This document shows, piece by piece, positions 1-7,668 of a stretch of DNA of 64,000 nt. The stretch's first letter is position 1. Every line of letters starts with the position of its first letter. The DNA is from JADCRZ01 sp031399065 (GTDB taxonomy: Bacteria > Bacteroidota > Bacteroidia > Chitinophagales > Chitinophagaceae). The stretch covers positions 1-64,000 of the forward strand of contig JANNOM010000027.1 in assembly GCA_031399065.1 (NCBI GenBank). Reading direction: 5' to 3'. The notes under the pieces are model-generated. The model had not been told where the DNA came from, ran no database searches, and saw only the letters and a list, made by a program, of their open reading frames with translations. A program made the position numbers and the translations under genes.

Positions 1-543
1 GGTCAGTCCAACACCGCCATACTGTCTGAATTTTTAAACACGCATTTTAAAGAACAGGATATCGAATGTGAAACCGTTAAACTGGTGGATCATGCAATAC
101 ATGCCGGCACTTATTCTGACATGGGGGAAGGGGATCAATGGCCATCCATTCTGAAAAAGATAATGGCCACAGACATATTGATTTTTGCTACGCCCATCTG
201 GTGGGGAGGACACTCTTCGGAGATCCAGCGGGTTATTGAACGACTCGATGAATTGCACGATGAGATCCTTGCCGGTAAAACATCCGCCCTGTATGGGAAA
301 GCCGGAGGTATCGTGATAACGGGTGATTCGGACGGTTCACAGCACGTAATAGGTAACATTGCCAATTTTTTCAATGCACTGGGACTGGTATTGCCTCCGT
401 TTGCCACCCTGTCGGTATTGTGGGAAGGCCAGGAAAAAGAAAAGAACACTTCGCGCGAAGAACTAATGGCAGAATACGAAAAGGAATATGCTGAAACGGC
501 CAAAAAAATGGTGAAGGAGCTTAAGAAATACGCGAAGGTATAG
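1..543 (+). CDS. NAD(P)H-dependent FMN reductase / flavodoxin-family oxidoreductase (5' truncated by window)
   Basis: The frame is open from the first base to the TAG at 541-543, so the gene starts upstream of the window. The first visible residues, GQSNTAILSEFL, look like the FMN-phosphate loop of flavodoxin-fold reductases, so only a few residues are probably missing. TPIWWGGHSSEIQRVIERLD is the typical second FMN-contact segment of the family (TPI..G..S...K...DR). A later GGIVITGDSDG segment fits the next strand and loop. No signal peptide is expected, so it is probably cytoplasmic. The electron acceptor cannot be told. It converges with the pst operon, with about 65 bases between the stop codons. 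Confidence 0.8.
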   Translation, partial: GQSNTAILSEFLNTHFKEQDIECETVKLVDHAIHAGTYSDMGEGDQWPSILKKIMATDILIFATPIWWGGHSSEIQRVIERLDELHDEILAGKTSALYGKAGGIVITGDSDGSQHVIGNIANFFNALGLVLPPFATLSVLWEGQEKEKNTSREELMAEYEKEYAETAKKMVKELKKYAKV

Positions 544-607
544 TATATCTTTATCCAGGTAGTAGCGTGATGATCTAGGCCAGTAATGAGTGGCTTATAC
601 TTTTCAT

Positions 608-1369
608 TTATCCAAAATGCCCTTTCACATAATTGCCCGTCATCTCCTCCCGGGGGTGGGCGAATAAATCAGCGGTATTGCCTTCTTCTATTTTCTCTCC
701 CAGGTACATAAAGACTGTTTTATCCGCAATACGCTGTGCCTGCTGCATGTTATGAGTTACTATAACGATGGTGTAATCTTTTTTCAATGTCATAATCAAT
801 TCTTCTATTTTGGAAGTACTTATGGGGTCCAGGGCCGAGCAGGGTTCGTCCATCAAAATCACTTCCGGGCGCAGGGCGACGGCGCGGGCGATACAGAGCC
901 GCTGTTGTTGTCCGCCAGACAACCGCGTGGCAGGTTTGTGAAGATCATCTTTAACTTCATCCCATAAATAACTTTCCCGCAGTGCATTTTCGATGATGGA
1001 AGCACGTTCGGAGGCGGGTGTATCGTTGATGGTTAACCCATAGTTGATATTCTCATAAATACTTTTAGGAAAGGGGTTGGCTTTTTGAAATACCATGCCG
1101 ATCCGCCTGCGTACCTGGGTTACCGACAGGTGACTATCGTACAAGTCCTGCTGTTCCAGCATGAATTTACCTTCTACACGGGCTTCGGGCGACAGGTCGT
1201 GCATACGGTTAAAAGACCGCAACAGGGTGCTCTTTCCGCAGCCAGAAGGACCAATCAGGGCCGTAATATGGTTACACGCGAAAGCGACTTCGATCTGCTT
1301 TAACACCTGCTTGCTGCCAAACCAGAGGTTGACGGACTGAGCGGACAATTTGATAGGGGCTTCATTCAT
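608..1369 (-). CDS. pstB: Phosphate ABC transporter ATP-binding protein PstB
   Basis: 253 aa, the usual PstB length. Walker A is GPSGCGKST near residue 40, followed by LLRSFNRMHDL, which is characteristic of PstB. The ABC signature is LSGGQQQRLCIARA, Walker B is VILMDEPCSALDP, and the switch histidine lies in VIVTHNMQQA. It powers high-affinity phosphate import through PstC and PstA from the cytoplasmic side. It is the last gene of the minus-strand pstSCAB operon, and its start overlaps the end of pstA by 8 bases, which suggests translational coupling. phoU, commonly next in such operons, is absent: the next gene is convergent. Confidence 0.97.
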   Translation of the reverse strand: MNEAPIKLSAQSVNLWFGSKQVLKQIEVAFACNHITALIGPSGCGKSTLLRSFNRMHDLSPEARVEGKFMLEQQDLYDSHLSVTQVRRRIGMVFQKANPFPKSIYENINYGLTINDTPASERASIIENALRESYLWDEVKDDLHKPATRLSGGQQQRLCIARAVALRPEVILMDEPCSALDPISTSKIEELIMTLKKDYTIVIVTHNMQQAQRIADKTVFMYLGEKIEEGNTADLFAHPREEMTGNYVKGHFG

Positions 1370-2207
1370 GCCGATGATATTTATACCGGATATAAAAGGC
1401 GGTGCCGTTGAAAAGAAATACTACCATTAGCAGTACCAATGCCGTTCCATAAGCCAGCGGCCTTACTTCGGCGATCGCCTGGTGCTGCGTGGAGAGCATA
1501 TACAGGTGATAGGGCAGTGACATGAATTCCTGGTTCAGGTATCCTGAAGGACTGTTGATGTAAAACGCCACCCCTGTAAACAGTATGGGTGCCGTTTCCC
1601 CCGCTGCGCGTGAAAGGGTGAGCACTACGCCGGTAAGTATCCCCGGCAACGCGGAAGGCAATACCACATCGCGGATCGATTCGAACTGGGTGGCACCTAC
1701 GGCCAGTGCAGCCTCCCGGGTGCTGGCCGGTATACGCCTTAACGCTTCCTCCGTAGTAATGATGATATAGGGTAAGGAAAGCAGGCCAAGTGTACAACCT
1801 GCCGACAATAAAGACGTGCCCATGTGCAAACCCTGTACGAACAATGCAAGCCCGAACAGTCCGTAAATGATGGAAGGCACCCCGGCCAGGTTGCGGATGG
1901 AAGCCCTGATGAGCCGAGTAAACCCGTTGTCCCGCGCGTACTCGTTTAAGTAAATCGCGCAACAGATGCCGAAAGGTACTGCCAGCAGGGCGGTGATCAG
2001 CGTAAGTAATACGGTGCCGATAATGGCGGGCAGGATGCCGCCTTTAGTCATACCCACTTTGGGCAGGGCCGTCACGAACTCCCAGGATAAAGACGGCCCG
2101 CCTTTGCTAATCAGGTCCCAAAGAATGACTCCCAGAAAAAAAAAGACGATAAGCGTGCTGCCCAGCAGTGTTCCCCATTCCAGCAGCGGTGTCCATCTTT
2201 TCGTCAT
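1362..2207 (-). CDS. pstA: Phosphate ABC transporter permease PstA
   Basis: 281 aa integral inner-membrane permease with about six hydrophobic segments. The cytoplasmic loop EALRRIPASTREAALAVGAT is the EAA motif that docks on the ATPase PstB. It is followed by a LPSALPGILTGVVL helix, typical of PstA. With PstC it forms the membrane channel of the high-affinity phosphate importer. The ATG overlaps the pstC stop by 4 bases and its own end overlaps the pstB start by 8, so the three genes are tightly coupled. Confidence 0.96.
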   Translation of the reverse strand: MTKRWTPLLEWGTLLGSTLIVFFFLGVILWDLISKGGPSLSWEFVTALPKVGMTKGGILPAIIGTVLLTLITALLAVPFGICCAIYLNEYARDNGFTRLIRASIRNLAGVPSIIYGLFGLALFVQGLHMGTSLLSAGCTLGLLSLPYIIITTEEALRRIPASTREAALAVGATQFESIRDVVLPSALPGILTGVVLTLSRAAGETAPILFTGVAFYINSPSGYLNQEFMSLPYHLYMLSTQHQAIAEVRPLAYGTALVLLMVVFLFNGTAFYIRYKYHRHE

Positions 2208-3094
2208 AGCGCATGGTATTTTCGGAACTTGTTGACGAAATATTCGCCCGCCAGGTTAATGATAAGTGTAAATAAAAACAGCACCGTCGCAATGGCGAAC
2301 AGCGCATAATAGTGCGTAGTCTGGTAGGGAACTTCTCCCATTTCAATAGCGATGGTAGCGGTGATCGTTCGTACGGAATGGAAAAACCCTTTGGGAAATG
2401 CGGAGGCGTTGCCGGTTGCCATCAGTACGGTCATCGTTTCCCCGATGGCTCTTCCCACCCCCAGCATCACGGCGGCCAGTATACCCGGTGCCGCGGCAGG
2501 GATAGTTACGCGGACAAGCGTTTGCCATTTACTGGCACCCACTCCATAACTGGCCTCTTTATATGAATTGGGAATACCCTGTAATGCATCTTCTGTTACC
2601 GTAATAATAGTAGGCAGTGCCATGATGGCCAGCAGGATGGCCCCGTTCAGCGCATTTAAACCATTGGGTTGCCCTGTTAACCGGGCTATGGATGGTCCCA
2701 GTACAACGATGCCCAAAAATCCGATCGCTACCGATGGCACGGCCGCGAGCATTTCGATGCAGGGCTTCAGGATATTCTTAAGCCGCCTGCCCGCATATTC
2801 CGAGAGAAAGGCGGCAGTGCCGATACCGAGTGGTATAGCAATGGCCATAGCACCGGCGGTTACCAGGCAGGTGCTTACCAGTAAGGGCAATATGCCGTAG
2901 CTGGCAGAAGTACCCGAGGGATCCCATTGCGTACCCGTAATGAAATCCAGCGGCTTTATTTTTAGAAAGAAGGCAACCGTATTCCAGATCAGCATTCCGA
3001 AAATACCTGCCAGCAAAGCGATCACGATCCACCCGGTATTCCGGAACAGAAGCCGGGCAACGGTATTGATCTTTTCTCTTTTATTTACTTTCAT
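2204..3094 (-). CDS. pstC: Phosphate ABC transporter permease PstC
   Basis: 296 aa, multi-spanning permease. The EAA loop is EDALQGIPNSYKEASYGVGA, followed by IPAAAPGILAAVMLGVGRAI and a GETMTVLMATGNA segment that is diagnostic for PstC. The first membrane helix is near residues 17-37. It pairs with PstA. The start lies only 3 bases after the pstS stop codon, so it is in the same transcript as pstS. Confidence 0.96.
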   Translation of the reverse strand: MKVNKREKINTVARLLFRNTGWIVIALLAGIFGMLIWNTVAFFLKIKPLDFITGTQWDPSGTSASYGILPLLVSTCLVTAGAMAIAIPLGIGTAAFLSEYAGRRLKNILKPCIEMLAAVPSVAIGFLGIVVLGPSIARLTGQPNGLNALNGAILLAIMALPTIITVTEDALQGIPNSYKEASYGVGASKWQTLVRVTIPAAAPGILAAVMLGVGRAIGETMTVLMATGNASAFPKGFFHSVRTITATIAIEMGEVPYQTTHYYALFAIATVLFLFTLIINLAGEYFVNKFRKYHAL

Positions 3095-3097
3095 GTG

Positions 3098-3967
3098 TTA
3101 ACGTATGGTGGGAGAGTCGGCAATGATATAATAACCCGCTTCTTTTATGATCCGTTGTCCGGCCGGTCCTTTTTCGTAATCTATAAATGCTTTCACTTTA
3201 TTCCACGACCCTGCGGCGATATACTGGTACAGCGGACGCTGGAAATAGTACTTTCGGTTTTCGATCGCCTGTTTATCCAGCGGGGAAACCGCAGCAGCAC
3301 CGGGTGCAGCCGAAATTTTCAACACTTTAACCGCCGGGCCGGGTTCATCCTGCAACAGGTAACCGGCCCCTACGTAGCCAATACCTGAAGGGTCCATTTT
3401 TACCCCCTCCATGATCTGCGCGTTGCCGTTCATTTCCTTCGCCTCCCGGCTGAATTGTATCTTTAATTTATTGCTGACAAACGAATGGGTACCTGAATTA
3501 CTTTGTCGCCCGTAGATGGTTACCGGTATATCTCTGCCCGTTATTTCCTTCCAGGTACTATTGCGCCCACTCAATATACCGGCCAGGGAATTTACATCGA
3601 TCGAATCAAGCGGAAAATCTTTCTGAACGATAAAAGCCGTGGCGTCTTCAGCGAATACGATCGTTCGGAGTTCGATATGGCGGCGGATAAATAAACTGTC
3701 TTCCTCCTGGTTGAGGGGCCGCGAGGAATTGGCGATATCGGCCTGTCCGTTCAGCAGCGAAGCGATGCCCAGTCCGGAACCGCCGCCGGAAATGGCCACC
3801 GTGAACGTATCGTTCACCTTGTAGAAATGCTCTGCCAGACTAACGGCCAGGTTCACTTCCGTATCGGAGCCCTTCATTTTGATCGCCTTCTGGTTATTGC
3901 TGCATCCTACCAGCCAGCAAAGCAGGAAAAAAACCGGATACGGATATGCGGAACGCACGTTAGTCAT
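3098..3967 (-). CDS. pstS: Phosphate-binding lipoprotein PstS
   Basis: About 289 aa from the chosen ATG at 3967. An in-frame ATG at 3985 would add six residues but makes a poorer signal peptide. The N-terminus is a lipoprotein signal ending in the lipobox LVGC. The mature start contains KMKGSDTEVNLA, and AISGGGSGLGIASLLNGQ and IANSSRPLNQEE are typical phosphate-pocket segments of PstS/SphX proteins. A further segment, RQSNSGTHSFV, also fits the pocket. It captures phosphate outside the inner membrane and delivers it to PstC/PstA. It is the first gene of the operon; a tandem TTAACA motif lies about 40-50 bases upstream. Confidence 0.93.
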   Translation of the reverse strand: MTNVRSAYPYPVFFLLCWLVGCSNNQKAIKMKGSDTEVNLAVSLAEHFYKVNDTFTVAISGGGSGLGIASLLNGQADIANSSRPLNQEEDSLFIRRHIELRTIVFAEDATAFIVQKDFPLDSIDVNSLAGILSGRNSTWKEITGRDIPVTIYGRQSNSGTHSFVSNKLKIQFSREAKEMNGNAQIMEGVKMDPSGIGYVGAGYLLQDEPGPAVKVLKISAAPGAAAVSPLDKQAIENRKYYFQRPLYQYIAAGSWNKVKAFIDYEKGPAGQRIIKEAGYYIIADSPTIR

Positions 3968-4006
3968 GTATCCAAATATAACCATCCGTAAGAGGAGCGG
4001 GTATTA

Positions 4007-4018
4007 TGTTAATGTTAA
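4007..4018 (-). promoter_or_regulatory. Tandem TTAACA motif upstream of pstS (possible Pho-type site)
   Basis: On the minus strand the sequence reads TTAACATTAACA, a perfect 6-base tandem repeat about 40-51 bases before the pstS start. TTAACA-like repeats are bound by PhoP/PhoB-type regulators in other phyla (there with a spacer). The position fits an activator site for phosphate starvation, but with only two short AT-rich repeats this is tentative. Confidence 0.3.
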
Positions 4019-4077
4019 GAAATGAACCGGATGATGCCGCAACTGGCGGCTTTGGGGGAAAGTAAGGATATTTAGAT

Positions 4078-4530
4078 ATGGAAAAAATGATACTGCTGAT
4101 CAATGGACTGCACCTGCCGCACGAAACTCTTCATGCCGCCATTAAATCCGCCTTAGAGCAGGATTGTGCGCTGGAAGTGCTGCTGATCACCGGCGATGCA
4201 CCCCGGGATAATTATGCCTATCCCAGCGACCTGGAAGCGGCGCAGGAGATCACCGGGCGCAATACTTCCCTGGAAGCCAGTCAATCTCTGGCCGAAAGCC
4301 AGTTACAGGTGATCCGCGATATTATGGAGTCCGAAGGCGTTCGGGGAGAGGTATTGCATTGGGAAGAACCTTCTATCGAAACCATCGTGGAAGCAAGCCG
4401 CAATGCCCGGTTGCTCATTATGGAAAAACCGGATCCTGATCGTCCGCGGATACAGTCGGTTACCAAATTTACTATGGATGAAATGGTAGCAAAACTGGGT
4501 TGTGAGGTTAGGGAATGGTCTTCGGTTTAA
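4078..4530 (+). CDS. UspA-like (universal stress protein fold) protein
   Basis: 150 aa, cytoplasmic. The N-terminal strand ILLINGLHLPHETLHAAIKS, followed by a helix and the strand ALEVLLITGD, fits the universal stress protein fold. The late segment SEGVRGEVLHWEEP then SIETIVEASRNARLLIME corresponds to the part of UspA proteins leading to the nucleotide loop. The glycine-rich ATP loop (GxxGxxxxxxxxxG[ST]) is not present, so it may be a non-ATP-binding member or a different Rossmann-like protein. It is divergent from pstS, with a shared upstream region of about 110 bases, but no phosphate link can be shown. Confidence 0.5.
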   Translation: MEKMILLINGLHLPHETLHAAIKSALEQDCALEVLLITGDAPRDNYAYPSDLEAAQEITGRNTSLEASQSLAESQLQVIRDIMESEGVRGEVLHWEEPSIETIVEASRNARLLIMEKPDPDRPRIQSVTKFTMDEMVAKLGCEVREWSSV

Positions 4531-4688
4531 GGCAAACTGGTAAACAGTATTATTAGTGCCACTAACCTGGAATATGAATATATTATGGCATGCCCTTGCT
4601 GAAAGACGGGTGTTCTGGCACCGGTTGAAATGGTAAAGAATAACCCATTTAATATTATAACGTCGTCATCATCATTTAATTCATCCAT

Positions 4689-5003
4689 ATGACAACAAGC
4701 GTAGATCAGGCAGTGGAAATCATCCGGCTTAAGGTTGCTCCGGCATCCTTTACTGAATTCCTGGCAAAGCGGGAAGCCGCCGACCAGGCAGTAAGCAGGC
4801 TGAAAGGATTTATCAGCTCAGAATTGTGCCGGCAGGGCGAAGAAGACTGGGTAATGTTTATTCGTTGGGAAAATATGGAAGTGGTTAAAGAAGCGCAGAA
4901 AATTACTGAAAACATGCCGGAGATAACTGCCTGGATCGCCGTTTCCAGCCAGTTTATATCTTTCGATACCGTTGAAGTGAAGCGTTATTTCGGGTTGCAT
5001 TGA
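4689..5003 (+). CDS. Antibiotic biosynthesis monooxygenase (ABM)-like small protein
   Basis: 104 aa with the dimeric alpha/beta-barrel pattern of ABM-domain proteins. An opening strand (IIRLKVAP) leads into a helix FTEFLAKREAADQAV, then a strand with GFISSELCRQGEED and WVMFIRWENMEVVKEAQK, where the W-x-[ND/EN] step is common in the family. A helix containing ENMPEITAW and a last strand follow. Members are small oxygenases or ligand-binding proteins, and the substrate cannot be told. It stands alone on the plus strand. The 158 bases before it and 147 after it contain no convincing gene. Confidence 0.65.
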   Translation: MTTSVDQAVEIIRLKVAPASFTEFLAKREAADQAVSRLKGFISSELCRQGEEDWVMFIRWENMEVVKEAQKITENMPEITAWIAVSSQFISFDTVEVKRYFGLH

Positions 5004-5150
5004 TCGTGCCGGTACATGCATGGGTTAGTGCCTATTTGCAACCACTGATGATGCGCAGATTAAAAGTTTTATCTTCGTTATTACGTACTGTCACGGTGTA
5101 CAGCAGCGTTTCCAGTCGCTAGCGGTTGGCAAACGTTGCAGAGTACCTAA

Positions 5151-6071
5151 ATGAGCATGAGCAATAAGAATTTTGATATTGTGAACTTCGAAAGATTCGT
5201 TGCCCAATTTATGGGGAATAGTGCGCAACCCTTTGTATATAAACAAAGCCCCATTCAGTTATATCCTTTAAGTATCGCCTTTTCTTTCATCAAAACGCCT
5301 ATTCCCTTATTTAGAGCAGATTATAACTTTTTACTGCTCTTTTCAGATGGAGGGGGTGAGCAACAGGTAGATAATGACATCCTTGATTTAAACGCTAATG
5401 ATGTCCTGTTTATCCGGGAAGGCCATCTGAATGCGATAAAATCAATTAATCCGTCCACAGATGGTTATTTTATTTATATAGATAGTCTTCTGCTGTCCGA
5501 GATTTTTGATGATAAGGCTTTACTAAACCGGTTAACTTTTAATCCAAAACATTCCGTTTCGAAAGCTGAAATGGAATGGCTTTGCCAATGCTGTGATTTA
5601 TTGATACAGCATAAAAATAATTTTGCTGATTCTAAAGAAATAGAAGTTTCTTTCCTTAAGGCTATTGTGCTTAAACTGGCGCAAACATGGCCTGCTTCCC
5701 TGTCTAAATCCGATCGCCAGTCAGAAATCTCTATGCTCTTCAAAGCGTTGCTCTATGAAAACTTTATGCACAGGAGGGATGTAACGTTTTATGCGAATTC
5801 ATTATCCGTGTCTGAGAACTACCTGAACAGGTGTGTCAACCATGTCACTCATAAAGCGCCCAAGCAGCATATTAATGAGGCAGTGATTTATTATAGCAAG
5901 GTGCTTCTGCAGAATTTTTCTAAAGATATTTCTGAAATCGCATTCGAACTCAATTTTTCCGATGCTTCATACTTTGGCAGGCTGTTCAAGCAGATAACCA
6001 AGCTCACTCCGTCTCAATACAGAAACTCCCTTACGCAAGATTTGTCCGGACATCCGCAAGAATCCTCTTAG
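5151..6071 (+). CDS. AraC-family transcriptional regulator
   Basis: 306 aa (ATG at 5151; a second ATG at 5157 is equally possible). Residues 1 to about 190 form a cupin-like sensing domain with FLLLFSDGGGEQQVDN. The C-terminal ~100 residues are an HTH_18 DNA-binding domain. The first helix-turn-helix contains VTFYANSLSVSENYLNRCVN and the second DISEIAFELNFSDASYFGRL, followed by FKQITKLTPSQYRNS, the AraC signature. It is upstream of a DUF2141 gene, a dehydrogenase and a TonB receptor on the same strand and is the natural candidate for their regulator (inference). Confidence 0.9.
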   Translation: MSMSNKNFDIVNFERFVAQFMGNSAQPFVYKQSPIQLYPLSIAFSFIKTPIPLFRADYNFLLLFSDGGGEQQVDNDILDLNANDVLFIREGHLNAIKSINPSTDGYFIYIDSLLLSEIFDDKALLNRLTFNPKHSVSKAEMEWLCQCCDLLIQHKNNFADSKEIEVSFLKAIVLKLAQTWPASLSKSDRQSEISMLFKALLYENFMHRRDVTFYANSLSVSENYLNRCVNHVTHKAPKQHINEAVIYYSKVLLQNFSKDISEIAFELNFSDASYFGRLFKQITKLTPSQYRNSLTQDLSGHPQESS

Positions 6072-6202
6072 AGAATGGTATTACCTTGCTGTACATTTGC
6101 ACAACAAATAAAGTAAAGACATTAATCTACGCAGCCACCATCTGCTTAGCGGATTTACTTACTTTCAGGATTACTGGTTATTTCAAATTTTAAATAATAA
6201 AA

Positions 6203-6646
6203 ATGAAACTACTTTTTAAAAGTCATACCATCATTTTCAAACTCATGATTATGGTGATATCATTTACATCATTTAAATCTTTTGGACAAGACTCGTTAAA
6301 TATTAAGGTCTCAAACATTAAGAAAAATAATGGAAAAATTATCGTAGAAATTTATAATAGCAGAACGAGCTGGTTGAAAGCCCCCTATCGCAAGATGGTA
6401 TTGGCTGCTAATGAAAATGTTCAAACTGCTTCATTTCAGGTGCCCTACGGCAGGTATGCAGTTACGGTATATCAGGATGTAAATGTAAATGGAGAAACGG
6501 ATATGAATTTTATAGGAATCCCGAAAGAACCGGTAGGATTTGGAAATAATTATAAGCCCTTTGGCGAGCCTAAATTCGAATCGGCATCAGTGGAGTTTAA
6601 AGAGACTTCAAAACTGCAGGAAATAAAGTTATACAAAGTATTTTAA
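6203..6646 (+). CDS. DUF2141 domain-containing secreted protein
   Basis: 147 aa with an N-terminal signal peptide ending around SFKSFGQ. The mature part matches the DUF2141 pattern: an opening LNIKVSNIKKNNGKIIVEIY strand pair, then GRYAVTVYQDVNVNGETDMN and FIGIPKEPVGFGNN (the N-x-N-G-x-x-D and G-I-P-x-E-P-x-G signatures). The biochemical role of DUF2141 proteins is not established. They are often found next to outer-membrane receptors in Bacteroidota, as here. The gene begins 131 bases after the AraC gene. Confidence 0.85.
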   Translation: MKLLFKSHTIIFKLMIMVISFTSFKSFGQDSLNIKVSNIKKNNGKIIVEIYNSRTSWLKAPYRKMVLAANENVQTASFQVPYGRYAVTVYQDVNVNGETDMNFIGIPKEPVGFGNNYKPFGEPKFESASVEFKETSKLQEIKLYKVF

Positions 6647-6713
6647 GTTAAATTCACAATTGGAAATACGAGCCACGTTGGTTTTAATTTGCCATTAAAG
6701 ACCTCATAGATAA

Positions 6714-7622
6714 ATGGATAAATGGAATATAAAGAACGTGCCGTCTCAGCCAGGAAAACTAGCTATTGTTACGGGAGCCAACAGTGGAATAGGATATGAA
6801 ACCACCCTCGGACTGGTTAAAAAAGATATTGAGGTGATTATGGCCTGCCGAAACAGCCAGAAGGCGGAAGAAGCAAAAGCAAAAATACTTTATGCGTACC
6901 CTGATGCGAAAATAAATCCTATGGTTGTCGATATAAGCAGTGTTACTGAGGTCAGGAAATTTGCCCATGCGTTTCAGACCCAATTCGGCAGGCTGGATCT
7001 GCTCATAAACAATGCAGGCATCATGATGCCTCCCTATAAAGTTACAAAGGAAGGCTTTGAAAGCCAGCTGGCTACTAACTATATTGGCCATTTTGCCCTC
7101 ACCGGCCTGTTATTACCTTTGCTTACGGGCACTTCCGGTTCCCGGGTAGTTACCCTAAGCAGTTTATCTTACAAATGGGCAGAGATTCAATTTGATGATT
7201 TACATGCCCTGAAAGGCTATAGCCGGCGCAAAGCTTATGGACAAAGCAAGCGTGCCTGCCTGATGTTTGCATTTGAACTGCAGCGCAGACTCTCTATTGC
7301 TGGTTACGACACGCTTTCGGTAGCGGCCCATCCGGGGCTTTCCAAAACCAATCTGGATCAGTATTTCCCCGGTTGGTTGCGGCCTCTGGGTAGCCTTTTT
7401 TTACAGAGTGCCCAAATGGGGGCACTGCCCGTTTTATACGCTGCGCTGGGTAAAGATCTGAAAGGTGGCGAGTTCATCGGTCCGGATGGGTTCCAGCAAA
7501 TGGGAGGTTATCCTGTGAGAGTAGACGCTGATGAATACTCCAGGGATAAAGAAGTTGCTCAGCATTTGTGGGAGGCGAGCCAGGAGATGACAAAAGTCTT
7601 TTACCTTGGCGACAAGATATAA
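6714..7622 (+). CDS. Short-chain dehydrogenase/reductase (SDR)
   Basis: 302 aa, cytoplasmic. The nucleotide-binding motif is TGANSGIG near residue 20, followed by ACRNSQKAEEA, where the arginine after the second strand favours NADP(H). The structural NNAGIM motif, the catalytic serine in VVTLSSLSYKW, and the YGQSKRA catalytic Tyr/Lys pair are all present. Overall it resembles the retinol-dehydrogenase/WW-domain-oxidoreductase-like branch, and the AHPGLSKTNL segment is typical of it. The substrate is unknown. It is in line with the DUF2141 gene (67-base gap) and the following TonB receptor (46-base gap), so co-transcription is likely. Confidence 0.88.
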   Translation: MDKWNIKNVPSQPGKLAIVTGANSGIGYETTLGLVKKDIEVIMACRNSQKAEEAKAKILYAYPDAKINPMVVDISSVTEVRKFAHAFQTQFGRLDLLINNAGIMMPPYKVTKEGFESQLATNYIGHFALTGLLLPLLTGTSGSRVVTLSSLSYKWAEIQFDDLHALKGYSRRKAYGQSKRACLMFAFELQRRLSIAGYDTLSVAAHPGLSKTNLDQYFPGWLRPLGSLFLQSAQMGALPVLYAALGKDLKGGEFIGPDGFQQMGGYPVRVDADEYSRDKEVAQHLWEASQEMTKVFYLGDKI

Positions 7623-7668
7623 GATATAAATTATGAAACTGATAACAGAAAATATAGCTTAAAATTAA

